DNA of 64,000 nt from Parahoeflea halophila (GCF_900220985.1 NZ_OCPC01000005.1:62001-126000); one strand, 5' to 3'. Counted from the first letter of the stretch, positions 9,830 to 20,954 are shown. Notes: a model not told the origin generated them from the letters alone. Numbers and translations: made by a program.

Positions 9830-10489
9830 ATGACCGACATTTCCAAGTCATTTCAGCAATTCATTCAGAACGCCGAATTTCCCTGCGTCGGCGCCAAGTC
9901 AGCTCTTGCCCGTGACGCCTTATCGGTGCTGCCGGTGGGCAAAATTGACAGCGCGACAGACGATGTGGAGATCCACCGCGCCCTGCGGGATTTCAGTGAC
10001 AAGCTTGACCACGATAGCCCCATCGTGCGCTCATTTGTGGTAATTTTTGACGGTCCCGACGGGCTAGATGAAGAGGCTTTCGAAAAGGCCCTGTGGAACC
10101 GGCTGCAATGCCTGCACAATCTGGACGTTGTCAGCGGCCAGGCTTGGAGTGAGGCCGTTGATCCGGATCCGCAATCGCCCCACTTCTCGCTCAGCGTCGG
10201 CGGGGAGCCGTTCTTTGTGATTGGCCTTCACCCGAACGCATCGCGCCCCGCGCGGCGCTTTGAGAAACCGGTGCTGGTGTTCAACTCGCACCTGCAGTTC
10301 GAGAAACTCAGGGCTGATGGGCGTTTCGACAAGATGAAGGAGATCATCCGCAAGCGCGACGAGGCGTTGGCCGGCAGCATCAACCCGATGCTCAATGATC
10401 ACGGCGAAGCCTCCGAAGCCCGTCAGTACAGTGGACGCGCTGTCGATCCGGAATGGAAATGCCCCTTTGCACACAAGGAAGTAGCCTGA
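9830..10489 (+). CDS. gntA: GntA-like heme-dependent guanidine N-hydroxylase (YqcI/YcgG family)
   Basis: This 219-residue protein belongs to the YqcI/YcgG family, whose GntA member is the heme-dependent N-hydroxylase acting on the guanidine of pre-guanitoxin. The family hallmarks are present: FPCVGAKSAL at residues 17-26, a central motif-rich region (HFSLSVGGEPFFVIGLHP) and the C-terminal EWKCPF with a conserved Cys. A GTG at 9815 is possible, but the ATG at 9830 is preferred behind GGAGAGTGAGA. It is followed 1 base later by the DUF1989 gene, a pairing common in bacteria. Whether this copy acts on arginine or another guanidino compound is unknown; the rest of a guanitoxin pathway is absent here. 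Confidence 0.75.
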   Translation: MTDISKSFQQFIQNAEFPCVGAKSALARDALSVLPVGKIDSATDDVEIHRALRDFSDKLDHDSPIVRSFVVIFDGPDGLDEEAFEKALWNRLQCLHNLDVVSGQAWSEAVDPDPQSPHFSLSVGGEPFFVIGLHPNASRPARRFEKPVLVFNSHLQFEKLRADGRFDKMKEIIRKRDEALAGSINPMLNDHGEASEARQYSGRAVDPEWKCPFAHKEVA

Positions 10490-10490
10490 G

Positions 10491-11081
10491 ATGACCAACC
10501 GAATTCCCCCGCGCAGCGGCACCGCCTTCGAACTGAAAAAGGGTCAGCTGCTCACAGTTGTTGATCCGGAAGGCGAGCAGGTCTCCGACCTTGTCGCCTA
10601 CAATGCGGAGGATACAAGGGAGTATCTCTCCTCCGGCCGCTCGATCGACTATGCCGGACGAATGTTCCTGACCACCGGCGACATCCTTTATTCGAACCGT
10701 TCCGTTCCTATGCTCAAGATCGTCGAGGACGAAGTTGGCCGGCATGATTTCAGCCTGACGCCCTGCTCGCGCGACACTTTCCGCATCATCTATGGTGACA
10801 AGGACCCGCATCACGGCTGCCAAGGGAACCTGGAAAACGCACTCGCGCCCTACGGCATCGGCCCGGATGCGATCCCGACTGCCTTCAACGTGTTCATGCA
10901 TGTGGCGGTCGACAGCGACAGCGGCGAAATCAAGGTGCTGCCGCCGAAGAGCAAACCAGGACAGAAAACCGTCTTCCGGGCTGAAATGGATCTGATCATC
11001 GCAATGACCGCCTGCTCCGCCGGGCAGTCAAACAATTTCCGCTACAAGCCGATCGACTTCCGGATAGACAATGCCGCGTGA
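10491..11081 (+). CDS. DUF1989 / urea carboxylase-associated family protein
   Basis: This 196-residue cytosolic protein is of the DUF1989 (urea amidolyase-associated) family. Conserved features are visible: the N-terminal β-rich GTAFELKKGQLLTVVDPEG, then HDFSLTPCSRDTF, then HHGCQGNLENAL and PTAFNVFMH. The His and Cys residues in these motifs could bind a metal. Its activity is not established. The gene starts 1 base after gntA, so the two are co-expressed and may act on the same guanidino or urea-derived nitrogen compound. It converges with the TRAP operon, whose last stop lies 3 bases away. Confidence 0.83.
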   Translation: MTNRIPPRSGTAFELKKGQLLTVVDPEGEQVSDLVAYNAEDTREYLSSGRSIDYAGRMFLTTGDILYSNRSVPMLKIVEDEVGRHDFSLTPCSRDTFRIIYGDKDPHHGCQGNLENALAPYGIGPDAIPTAFNVFMHVAVDSDSGEIKVLPPKSKPGQKTVFRAEMDLIIAMTACSAGQSNNFRYKPIDFRIDNAA

Positions 11082-11084
11082 AAA

Positions 11085-12683
11085 TCAGCCGGCGATGAAA
11101 ACTGTGACGATCTGGGGGAATACCAGCAACATCGCCAACGCCAGAAGCTGCAGCCCTATGAAGGGCAGAAAACCGCGGAAAATGTCGATCAGCGTGATGT
11201 GGGCCGGCGCCACCGATTTGAGGTAGAACGCCGCCGGCCCGAACGGCGGAGACAAGAACGACACCTGCATGTTCATGCAGAACACCACGCCAAACCAGAT
11301 CGCAACATATTTCGGATCGATCGAACCGAGGAAGCCGATCTCCTCCACTGGCAGGCGCTGCACGATGGGCAGGAACACCGGCATGATCAGGAGCACGATG
11401 CCGACCCAATCCATGAACATGCCCATGATAAGGAAAATCAGCATCATCAGCAAAATGACCCCCATCGTCGGCAGATCGGCTCCGATGATCAGGTTGGCGA
11501 CATAGGTCGGTCCGCCGACCAGGGTATAGGCTGCGGCGAGTGCGGCTGCACCGATCGTGACCCAGATGATCGTGCCGGTCGATTTCATCGTCCGCATCAG
11601 CGAATCCCAGACCACGTCGAAACTCATTTCGCCGCGGGCCAGGCTGATCAGGAACACCGCAATGACACCCATCGCCGCGGCTTCGGTGATGCCGGTGATG
11701 CCGCCATAGATCGACCCGAGCACCACACCGATGACGACGATGGGGGCCACCAGCCCCTTGCCCATGGTCCAGCCTGTCAACACCCGTTCCCGGCCGAAAC
11801 CGAACTGCAGCGCCAGCGCCCCGGCGACAAGAATGCCGAGAAAATAGGGAATATGCGTCACCATGCCGAGGGGAATCGGATCCACTCCCTCCAGCACCAC
11901 ATTGCCGCCGGTTACGGTCTGGAACAGGGCCCTTACCAGCAGCAGAGTGGTAGCGCCCATTACCATGATCGTGAGGAAAGCGCCGAACAGGGCCAGCTTC
12001 TCACGGCCTTCAGGGTCGTTTGGATCGGGTTCGGGAAGCGGCGCCTGATCGGGGTTCAACCGGGTACGTATGATGATGTAGATTATGAAGAACGATGCCA
12101 GCATGAGCCCGGGCAGGAAAGAGGCCGTAAACAGCGCCTTGATCGAGGTTTCGGTGATCAGACCATAGAAAATGAGGACGATCGAGGGCGGGATCATGGT
12201 TCCCAGCGACCCGCTGGCGCAGATGGTGCCGATGGCCAGGTTCTGGTTGTACCCGAGGCGCAGCATCTGCGGCAAGGCAATCAGTCCGAGCAACACGACT
12301 TCGCCACCGATGATGCCGGACATGGCGGCCATGATCACGGCCATGACCGAGGTGACGATGGCGATACCGCCCCGGGTCCGCGAAAGCCAGACATTGAGTG
12401 AGGAATACATATCCTTGGCAATGCCGCTTCGTTCGAGCAAGGCGGCCATGAAGATGAAGAGCGGCACCGAGATCAGCACGTAATTGGTCATCTGGCGATA
12501 GATCGCCTGGCCAAGGACCGCAAACGGCCCACGCCCGAAATCGCGGAACAGAAGGTCCGGCCCGAATTTCATCAGCAGCACGGCACCGGCCAGCGCAGCG
12601 GACGCAAAGCCGAGCGGCATGCCCATTGCCAGAAGTACGAAGAGACCGACCAACAGCAACAGCGACAGTGTGCCAATATCCAT
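11085..12683 (-). CDS. TRAP transporter large permease subunit (DctM type), system 1
   Basis: This 532-residue inner-membrane protein has about 12-13 membrane segments, slightly longer than the usual 430-residue DctM. Family signatures include the N-terminal GMPLGFASAALAGAVLL, the GIIGGEVVLLGLIALPQML region and the GSLGTMIPPSIVLIFYG loop. It couples sodium-driven uptake to the binding protein of the same operon. The frame is open further upstream, but the ATG at 12683 follows the small-subunit stop by 4 bases. Substrate is unknown. Confidence 0.88.
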   Translation of the reverse strand: MDIGTLSLLLLVGLFVLLAMGMPLGFASAALAGAVLLMKFGPDLLFRDFGRGPFAVLGQAIYRQMTNYVLISVPLFIFMAALLERSGIAKDMYSSLNVWLSRTRGGIAIVTSVMAVIMAAMSGIIGGEVVLLGLIALPQMLRLGYNQNLAIGTICASGSLGTMIPPSIVLIFYGLITETSIKALFTASFLPGLMLASFFIIYIIIRTRLNPDQAPLPEPDPNDPEGREKLALFGAFLTIMVMGATTLLLVRALFQTVTGGNVVLEGVDPIPLGMVTHIPYFLGILVAGALALQFGFGRERVLTGWTMGKGLVAPIVVIGVVLGSIYGGITGITEAAAMGVIAVFLISLARGEMSFDVVWDSLMRTMKSTGTIIWVTIGAAALAAAYTLVGGPTYVANLIIGADLPTMGVILLMMLIFLIMGMFMDWVGIVLLIMPVFLPIVQRLPVEEIGFLGSIDPKYVAIWFGVVFCMNMQVSFLSPPFGPAAFYLKSVAPAHITLIDIFRGFLPFIGLQLLALAMLLVFPQIVTVFIAG

Positions 12684-12687
12684 CCAT

Positions 12688-13500
12688 CTAGTCCTTGATG
12701 CTGCGGCGAATGATCTCGATTTCGCTCTCGTCGATTTCATCTATCGGCGAATGATGTTCCGGCATCTTTTTCCAGTCGGCAATCAGGTTGGAAAGCGCCT
12801 GAACCGCGACAAGAAGAATGATGAACAAGATGGCGGGCTTGATCGTCGCCGGGATCGGTGGATCCCAGGCGGTGCCGAATGTTTCCCAGCGCAGGATCTT
12901 GTCGCGGGATTCATTGTAGCCGCCCCAGATCAGCATGAAGGTAAAGGCCCAGATCAGAATCACCGAGACGACGTCGGACAGCTTCTGCAGCCAGCGTGGA
13001 AACAGGTCATAGACCACATAGATCCTAATATGGCTGCGCTGCTGCATGGCGTAGAGGCCTGCAAGCAGAAACACGAATCCGGCGATCCAGAGTGACAGCT
13101 CGTTGGCCCACAGCGTCGGCTTGGTAAAGACGTAACGCGAGACCACCTCGTAAAACATGACCAGAACGATCACCGCCGTGGCGATCATCGACAGGCGCGA
13201 GCAGATCAGGCTGACCACATCGAAGAAACCTTTCGCTTCCGGCTCAATCATGCCGCGCGTGTCGGAGAAGTAAATGCTGGCCGATAGCAGGGCAACAAAA
13301 CCTACGATCATGGTGAGGGCGACGGAGGGTATTTCGCCGGGAGAGAGAAACTGCTTCAGGCCGATGCCGGTGCCAAAGAACAGGGTGCCCGTGATCAGGA
13401 AGAACGACAAAGCCCCCGTCGCGATGGTGCTGGCGATCATAAGCTTGCGCATCGGCTGGCGAAGCGGACCCAACCACACGCTCTCCCTGCGATCTGTCAT
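12688..13500 (-). CDS. TRAP transporter small permease subunit (DctQ type), system 1
   Basis: This 270-residue small subunit is larger than the usual 160-200 residues because of an N-terminal extension with two extra hydrophobic segments (about residues 20-75). The DctQ core follows, with WANELSLWIAGFVFLLAG and a downstream IRIYVVYDLFP motif typical of the family. It lies between the binding-protein gene and dctM. A 92-base gap with a perfect hairpin separates it from the binding-protein gene. Confidence 0.83.
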   Translation of the reverse strand: MTDRRESVWLGPLRQPMRKLMIASTIATGALSFFLITGTLFFGTGIGLKQFLSPGEIPSVALTMIVGFVALLSASIYFSDTRGMIEPEAKGFFDVVSLICSRLSMIATAVIVLVMFYEVVSRYVFTKPTLWANELSLWIAGFVFLLAGLYAMQQRSHIRIYVVYDLFPRWLQKLSDVVSVILIWAFTFMLIWGGYNESRDKILRWETFGTAWDPPIPATIKPAILFIILLVAVQALSNLIADWKKMPEHHSPIDEIDESEIEIIRRSIKD

Positions 13501-13537
13501 GCCTGAGACCCCTGCCCTGTTTTCACTAGCTGCGGCG

Positions 13538-13568
13538 GACAGGCGGGCTCCAGGAGAGCCCGCCTGTC
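13538..13568 (-). promoter_or_regulatory. Perfect 13-bp hairpin between TRAP binding-protein and small-subunit genes
   Basis: GACAGGCGGGCTC at 13538-13550 pairs perfectly with GAGCCCGCCTGTC at 13556-13568 across a 5-base loop. No T tract follows on the minus strand. It sits 24 bases after the binding-protein stop. It probably protects the 3' end of that mRNA so that the binding protein is made in excess of the permease. Confidence 0.65.
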
Positions 13569-13592
13569 GTCATCTGGGAGTGGCCGTGATGA

Positions 13593-14627
13593 CTACTCGA
13601 TCTTGCCGGTGCGGCGCAGGAAGTCGTGGTGAGCTTCCACAAGAGCCTTGGCTTCAGGCGTCTTCTCGGCCCAGCCATCCCAGGCACGCATGGCGCCGGC
13701 TCGGAACGCGGCGCGATCTTCGGGGCTCCAGTCGTAGAGTGTCACACCTTCGCTCTTGAGCTTGGTGGCCGCCTCGAGATTGGCGATATCGAAGGTCATA
13801 GTGGTCTGCAGGGCCAAGGCCTGCGTTGCCGTGTCGATGATTGCCTTGATGTCGTCGGGGAAGCTGTTCCAGACATCAAGATTGAAGGTCACGTGGTCGA
13901 CCGGCATCGAGTGGAAACCGGGGAACGTGGCATGCTTGACGATGTCGTAGAGCCCCAGCCCGACATTGTTGGCCAGGCTTGATGCGTCGGCACCGTCGAT
14001 GATGCCGGTTTCCAGTGCGGTAAAGATTTCGGTGAAATCCATCACGATCGGTGATGCGCCGAGTTCAGCGAAGATCTCGGTCTCAAGGCCCGGTGGCGAG
14101 CGGAACTTCCAATCTTTGAGGTCCTCCAGGCCCCGCAACGGCTTGGAAGAGGACATGGCTTCCTGGCCACCAGCCCACCAGCCAACAAGGTGCATGTTGT
14201 AAGCATTGTAAAGCTCATTCGCCGCTTCCCGGCCGCCGCCATTGTAGAAAAAGCTGTAGAGCTCATAGGGATTGTCATAGCCGCCCATCGGGTCGCCAAC
14301 GAACTGGAAAGCCGGGTTCTTGCCGGTCTGGTAGGCGCCGCCATGCATCTCGCCATCGATGATTCCGGTTGCAGCAGCATCGAACCCTTCGACCGACGCG
14401 ACAACGGCGGACGACCAGAACATCTCGATCTTGACCCGGCCACCGGACATTTTCTCGACATTGTCGATGAAGCCCTGTGCGAGCTTGCCCGAAACGGTTT
14501 CCGGTGCGTAATGGGTCTGCATACGCAGATTGAATTCCTGAGACAGAGCGGTCGTCGACGTGACCGCCATCATGGACAATGCCGCCAGTCCCATGAACGC
14601 AGTGGATAGAACGGTCCCCTTGTTCAT
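13593..14627 (-). CDS. TRAP transporter substrate-binding protein (DctP type), system 1
   Basis: This 344-residue periplasmic binding protein has a signal peptide (MNKGTVLSTAFMGLAAL, cleavage near ALS-QEF). Family features include the N-terminal SGGRVKIEMFWSSAV, the WKFRSPPGLETEIFAELGASP segment carrying the Arg that usually binds the ligand carboxylate, and LETGIIDGADASS. The upstream open frame to 14801 lacks a ribosome site; the ATG at 14627 has AGGAGGAG just before it. It is the first gene of the operon. The ligand is probably a carboxylate, but its identity cannot be read from the sequence. Confidence 0.87.
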   Translation of the reverse strand: MNKGTVLSTAFMGLAALSMMAVTSTTALSQEFNLRMQTHYAPETVSGKLAQGFIDNVEKMSGGRVKIEMFWSSAVVASVEGFDAAATGIIDGEMHGGAYQTGKNPAFQFVGDPMGGYDNPYELYSFFYNGGGREAANELYNAYNMHLVGWWAGGQEAMSSSKPLRGLEDLKDWKFRSPPGLETEIFAELGASPIVMDFTEIFTALETGIIDGADASSLANNVGLGLYDIVKHATFPGFHSMPVDHVTFNLDVWNSFPDDIKAIIDTATQALALQTTMTFDIANLEAATKLKSEGVTLYDWSPEDRAAFRAGAMRAWDGWAEKTPEAKALVEAHHDFLRRTGKIE

Positions 14628-15238
14628 TATGCTTTCTCCTCCTAATGGTGCTGTGACCGCACCCTCCCAGATGCCACGTCCTGCGGCGATCTTCTCCCAA
14701 TATGCCCGATAGCTGCCTCCCAGCGCTGCGAGCGATAACTTAATCGCATGAGCCAGCTGGTGGTGACCGCAGGCGGATTTTTCGGCCGGCTCCACTGGCA
14801 CCAGCCTCCGTGCCGCGCCAGTGTCTGTTCAATTCAGATTTTGTGGCCGTCCCCCGCGGCGCCTCCACCATGACCCTGATTTCAATACTGTTTACGAGCA
14901 ACGTCTTATTTGTTGGACAATTGAAGGCTATATAGCTTGGCTTCGGGTGTCAATCAGCGGCGAAGTATCGGATTAAGCTCGCAATTCATCATTCCAATGA
15001 CTATCATCCCACAATAATCGTGTGGCGCAATCGCCCGGCTCGCGCGGGCTGCTTCATCAACTGCGTCTTGGTGAGCCTATGGAGGCGTGGAGCTGCGCGA
15101 ATGCCTTCGTCGGCGGTCGAGACAGCAAACCTGTCGCTAAACCAGATCCGGCGGAAACCCAGTCAGCGTAAATGCTTCATTTTCTTTTTTCTCGCAATTC
15201 CGGACGCGAAACCGGTTCCCAGTCCAGCTGGAATTACT
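14628..15238. other. 611-base intergenic region: leader/promoter of TRAP system 1
   Basis: No convincing gene is present. A short plus-strand frame at 15020-15295 has no ribosome site or family resemblance. The stretch from about 14880 to 15005 is AT-richer than its surroundings and probably holds the promoter for the minus-strand TRAP operon. Within it, ATTTGT-TGG-ACAATT at 14908-14922 is a near-perfect inverted repeat resembling FadR-type GntR operators (TNGTNNNACNA). Another part of the gap is the downstream end of the hut-TRAP transcript. Confidence 0.45.
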
Positions 15239-16789
15239 CTAGAAAATCGCACCAGGAAGCCAGGTTGCCAATTGCGGCAACAGCCAGACCAATGAAATGC
15301 CGACAATCTGCAATCCGATGAAAGGCGCCACGCCGGCATAGATCTGGCCGGTGGTGACTTCAGGTGGTGCTGCACCACGCAGGTAGAACAGCGAGAAGCC
15401 GAAGGGTGGCGTCAGGAAGCTGGTCTGCAGGTTGATCGCCAGGAGCACGCCAAGCCAGATGGGGTCATGTCCCATTATGATCAACGGCGGCGCGATCAGG
15501 GGCAGCACGATCACAGAGATCTCGACGAAATCGAGAAAGAAACCGAGCACGAAAACAAAGGCCATGCAGAACAGCAGCGCGCCCATCGGTCCGCCGGGCA
15601 TATTGCCCAGGATATGCGCCACCCGCTCTTCTCCGCCCAGTCCGATGAAGACCAGCGAGAACATGCCGGCTGCCAGAATGGTGGCGAAGATCATGGCGGT
15701 CATGGTCAGAGTGGAGTCGACCGCCGCATGCAGGGTTCGGGTGCGCAAGGTTCCGCGCAGGGCAGCCAGGATCGCGGCCGCTCCGATGATGGCCAGGAGA
15801 ATGTAAAACCCGCCTGCCGTCAGCGACGCAGCTCCCAGATCGCTGCGCTGCAGCCGAACCGGAAACACCCCGGCAAGCACGCCCAGCGCGATCAGGGCTG
15901 CAGCACCACCGAGGATGATCTTCGGGTTGGTTCCGGTTCTGATGCCAGCCATCAGCAGCGCGCCGATGGCGCCGACGGAGGCTGCTTCGGTGGGTGTTGC
16001 GACACCGCCAAGAATGGCACCGAGAACGGCAATGATCAGCAGAACCGGTGGGACGATGGCCGAGACGACCTCGCGCCGGTCAGGCCTGGGCGTGTCGAGC
16101 GTGGCCGGCGGCATGTCACCGGGCCGAATGAGGCCGCGAAACAGGATGTAGACCAGGTAAAGCAACACCAACATCAGGCCGGGAACGATGGCTGCGGCAA
16201 AGAACTGTCCGACGGAGAGTGCCTCGACCGAAAACTTGCCCTGTTCGTACTGCGCCTGCTGGTAGGCATTGGACATCACGTCGGCCAGGATGATCAGCAG
16301 TGTCGAAGGCGGGATGATCTGGCCCAGCGTACCGGCTGTGCAGACAATGCCTGAGGCAACGCGCGGATCATAGCCCGAGCGCAGCATGGTCGGCAGTGCG
16401 ATCATTCCCATGGCGACCACAGTGGCGCCGACAATACCCGTGGAGGCGGCCAGCAGCGCGCCGACCAGCACCACGGAGATACCGAGACCGCCGCACAGCT
16501 GACCAAACAGCCGCCCCATGGTATCAAGCAGTTCCTCGGCGATGCGGCTCTTCTCAAGCACCGCGCCCATCAGCACGAAGAGAGGAATGGCGATCAGCAC
16601 CTGGTTCGAGATCAGGCCGAATACACGCTGGCCGGTGGCGCCCATGAGCGTGATGTCCATCGCGCCCATCGCCCAGCCGAGATAGGCAAAGACAATCGCC
16701 ACTCCGGCGATCGAGAACGACACCGGGAAGCCAAGCAGAATAGCGCCCATCAGGGCGGCGAACATGACGAGATCGAGATACTCGCTCAT
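15239..16789 (-). CDS. TRAP transporter large permease subunit (DctM type), hut-linked system 2
   Basis: This 516-residue DctM-type permease has about 12 membrane segments. Signatures include LLGFPVSFSIAGVAIVFAYL at the N-terminus, ASTGIVGATVVAMGMIALPTML and GTLGQIIPPSTLLIILADVM. An insertion of roughly 60-80 residues in the second half makes it longer than typical DctM proteins. It overlaps the small-subunit gene by four bases (ATGA). It is the last gene of a run beginning at hutI, so histidine-related carboxylates are candidate substrates. Confidence 0.88.
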   Translation of the reverse strand: MSEYLDLVMFAALMGAILLGFPVSFSIAGVAIVFAYLGWAMGAMDITLMGATGQRVFGLISNQVLIAIPLFVLMGAVLEKSRIAEELLDTMGRLFGQLCGGLGISVVLVGALLAASTGIVGATVVAMGMIALPTMLRSGYDPRVASGIVCTAGTLGQIIPPSTLLIILADVMSNAYQQAQYEQGKFSVEALSVGQFFAAAIVPGLMLVLLYLVYILFRGLIRPGDMPPATLDTPRPDRREVVSAIVPPVLLIIAVLGAILGGVATPTEAASVGAIGALLMAGIRTGTNPKIILGGAAALIALGVLAGVFPVRLQRSDLGAASLTAGGFYILLAIIGAAAILAALRGTLRTRTLHAAVDSTLTMTAMIFATILAAGMFSLVFIGLGGEERVAHILGNMPGGPMGALLFCMAFVFVLGFFLDFVEISVIVLPLIAPPLIIMGHDPIWLGVLLAINLQTSFLTPPFGFSLFYLRGAAPPEVTTGQIYAGVAPFIGLQIVGISLVWLLPQLATWLPGAIF

Positions 16790-17298
16790 GCATCAGCCTT
16801 TGACGCGGACGTGCCAGGCAGCAGGAGGCGGATCAGCAAGGAGAGCGACTGCAGCACCAGAAGAATGCAGAAAGCGGGGATGAGAGACTTGAGGAGAAAC
16901 ACGGCTTCGATACCACCGACCGAAATTGGGCCTTCGAGAATTTTCCAGGAGTTTCTGACCGAGGGCCAGGACCAGTAGAGCAACACCAGCATCGACGGGA
17001 TCAACAGGACCACATGGCCGAAAATGTCGATGCGGCGGCGGGTGGTGTCGGTTGCCTTGGCATAGAACACGTCGACGCGGACATGCTGATCCACCAGCAG
17101 CGTGTAGGCGGCACCGAGCATGAACAGCGTGGCATGCATGTAGAGCACGCTTTCCTGCACCGCGATAGAGTTGACGCCGAAGACATAGCGTCCGACCACG
17201 ATGGCAAACTGCACCAGCACCATCATCAGCGCCAGCCAGCGAATGATGCTCGCCGTCATCAGGCTGATGCCGTCGAGAATGTCAGCCAATCGCTGCAT
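16786..17298 (-). CDS. TRAP transporter small permease subunit (DctQ type), hut-linked system 2
   Basis: This 170-residue protein has four membrane segments (about residues 13-35, 48-65, 87-107 and 132-155), standard for DctQ. It contains AVQESVLYMHATLFMLGAAY and QHVRVDVFY motifs of the family. AGAGGG precedes the ATG. Its stop overlaps dctM by ATGA. It lies 64 bases after the binding-protein stop, across a strong hairpin. Confidence 0.87.
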   Translation of the reverse strand: MQRLADILDGISLMTASIIRWLALMMVLVQFAIVVGRYVFGVNSIAVQESVLYMHATLFMLGAAYTLLVDQHVRVDVFYAKATDTTRRRIDIFGHVVLLIPSMLVLLYWSWPSVRNSWKILEGPISVGGIEAVFLLKSLIPAFCILLVLQSLSLLIRLLLPGTSASKADA

Positions 17299-17324
17299 GC
17301 AGTCCCCTCTTGCTCTGGAAGGCG

Positions 17325-17348
17325 GGCGCGGGATCCCGATCCCGCGCC
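17325..17348 (-). promoter_or_regulatory. GC-rich hairpin after the hut-linked TRAP binding-protein gene
   Basis: GGCGCGGGATC at 17325-17335 is complementary to GATCCCGCGCC at 17338-17348. In practice this is a 10-bp stem with a 4-base loop. There is no T tract. It lies between dctP and dctQ and repeats the arrangement seen at 13538-13568. Confidence 0.6.
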
Positions 17349-17362
17349 AACCTTATCTTGTA

Positions 17363-18451
17363 TCAGTAGCCCATGACAGAGGCGCGGGCGTTCATCTGCC
17401 CGTTGTCGGCATAGGTCATGTAACCACCTACCAGATCGCGGTAGGAAATGTAGCTTTCGGTGATGCGCTTGACCAGTTCATCATCGTTCTGACGCAGCTC
17501 GTCAACAACCTCTTCAGCCGCCTTGCCCATGGCCGCGATGACATCGTCAGGCAGCTTGCGTACATTGACGCCGTGCTCGGACACGAGGGTCTTGAGCGAC
17601 TGGGCATGCTTGGTGGTGTACTCGGTCCAGACCGGGTTGTAGAGGCTTTCGCAGGCGAGCGAGACCACCTGCTTGAGGTCTTCGGGCAGCTCCTCGTAGG
17701 CCTTGGCATTGACGCCACACTCCTCGGCCGAAGACGGCTCACCGACACCCGGCCAGTAATAGTTCTTGGCAACCTGGTAGAAGCCGAGCGCGGAATCGGT
17801 CCAGGGGCCGATGAACTCGCCAGCATCGAGCGCACCGGTCTGCAGCGCCTGGAACATCGGCGGTCCGCCCATGGCTTCGGCGGCCATGCCGAGCTTGGTG
17901 GCCATCTCCGAGGCAAGCCCGGTGGTGCGGAACTTCAGGCCCTTGAGATCCTCGACCGAATTGATCTCGTTGCGGAACCAGCCGGCCCACTGCGGACCCG
18001 AGTTGCCGCACAGGAACGGCTTGACACCGAAGCGACCGTACATCTCGTCATAGAGCGCCTGGCCACCGCCATGCTGCATCCAGCCGAACTGCTCGTCGGC
18101 GCGCAGGCCGAAGGGCTGGGAGCCGAAAAGAAGGATGCCCTTGGACTTGGAGCCCCAATAGGCCGGAACAGCGTGATAAAGCTCGGCAGTGCCTTCGGAG
18201 ACGGCATCGAAGACGCCGGGACCGGGGACGATTTCACCCGCGGCATAGAGCTTGACCTCGATGCGGCCGCCCGACAGGGTGGTGATGCGATCGGCCAGAA
18301 GCTGGGCGGCAACGCCCGGGCCGGGAAGGTTCTTCGGCCAGGCGGTCACCATCTTCCACTCGCGCTTGTCCTGCGCGATAGCCGGTGTTGCAAGTGTTGC
18401 AGCGGCTGCTGCTCCGGCGACGCCGGCCTTCAGGAATTTTCTTCTCTGCAT
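17363..18451 (-). CDS. TakP-like TRAP substrate-binding protein at the end of the hut operon
   Basis: This 362-residue periplasmic binding protein has a Tat-like signal: MQRRKFLKAGVAGAAA with consecutive Arg residues at positions 3-4, and cleavage after AIAQ. The mature part follows the TakP (2-oxoacid-binding) pattern: GPQWAGWFRNEINSVEDLKG, FRTTGLASEMATKLG with the carboxylate-binding Arg, and FIGPWTDSALGFYQVAKNYY. The ATG at 18451 follows GAGAGGAC. It starts only 23 bases after hutU ends, on the same strand, so it is probably part of the hut transcript. The ligand may be histidine, urocanate or another imidazole carboxylate, but this is inference. Confidence 0.87.
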   Translation of the reverse strand: MQRRKFLKAGVAGAAAAATLATPAIAQDKREWKMVTAWPKNLPGPGVAAQLLADRITTLSGGRIEVKLYAAGEIVPGPGVFDAVSEGTAELYHAVPAYWGSKSKGILLFGSQPFGLRADEQFGWMQHGGGQALYDEMYGRFGVKPFLCGNSGPQWAGWFRNEINSVEDLKGLKFRTTGLASEMATKLGMAAEAMGGPPMFQALQTGALDAGEFIGPWTDSALGFYQVAKNYYWPGVGEPSSAEECGVNAKAYEELPEDLKQVVSLACESLYNPVWTEYTTKHAQSLKTLVSEHGVNVRKLPDDVIAAMGKAAEEVVDELRQNDDELVKRITESYISYRDLVGGYMTYADNGQMNARASVMGY

Positions 18452-18474
18452 GATCAGTCCTCTCAGTTTCGAGT

Positions 18475-20153
<1,679 letters not shown>

Positions 20154-20157
<4 letters not shown>

Positions 20158-20954
20158 GATCGGCCTCCCAATGATGCTGCAAGGTCAGCAACTGAATTCA
20201 GAATTGTCTTGAGGTGCACGCGCAGCCGCTCCGCTTTTTCGACATCATAATCGAAGGGAAGCTCTTCTGCGGCCAGATGCGTGCTCTGCGCCAGCTCCAT
20301 CTGGATGGCGTGCATGTTCTCGTCCGGCCGTCCGTAATGCCGGGTGGTCCAGCCGCCCTTGAAGCGGCCGTTAAGCACGCTGGAATAACCTTCGGCGCCC
20401 GCGCAGATGCCCACCACCACGGACTCGATCACCGGGGCGCAGGTTTCGCCATTGTTGGTGCCGATGTTGAAATCGGGAAGCCGGCCATCGAACAGGTATG
20501 GAATGTTGGAACGGATCGAATGGCAGTCATAAAGGATGACGACGCCATGGATCGCGCGGACCCGCTCCAGCTCGGCTTCCAGCGCTGCGTGATAGGGCGC
20601 GTGCCAGGCCTGACGGCGGGCCTCGATCTCGTCGGCATCCGGTTCTTCCAGCCACAACGGCTCGCCGTCAAAGTTGGTCATAGGCACCAGCCCGGTTGTA
20701 TTCTGGCCGGGATAGAGGCTTGCACCGGACGGATCACGGTTGGCATCGATGACGTAGCGATGGAAATTGGCGCGAACGGTGGTGACGCCGTCGAGCAGGC
20801 CGTCATAGAGCCGGTCGACATGCCAGTCGGTGTCGCCGAGCGTCTGGCCCAGCGGTGTCAGACGGGCGAAAATATCCTCGGGCACGAAGGTGCCGGTGTG
20901 CGGCAGTCCAAGCACCAGCGGGCTGTCGCCGCGTTTGATGTCGACCGGGGTCAT
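20154..20954 (-). CDS. hutG: N-formylglutamate deformylase
   Basis: HutG hydrolyses N-formyl-L-glutamate to glutamate and formate, the last step of the HutF branch. It is 266 residues, with [13 protein letters not shown] near the N-terminus, NFDGEPLW, and [14 protein letters not shown], which supplies metal and catalytic residues. The frame runs upstream to 20990, but the ATG at 20954 overlaps the hutH stop as ATGA and fits the family start. Its presence with hutF shows the five-step pathway rather than direct formamide release. Confidence 0.94.

Noticed and set aside
15020-15295. Plus-strand frame in the gap before the TRAP operon
   Set aside because: No ribosome site and no resemblance to any family; overlaps the end of dctM.
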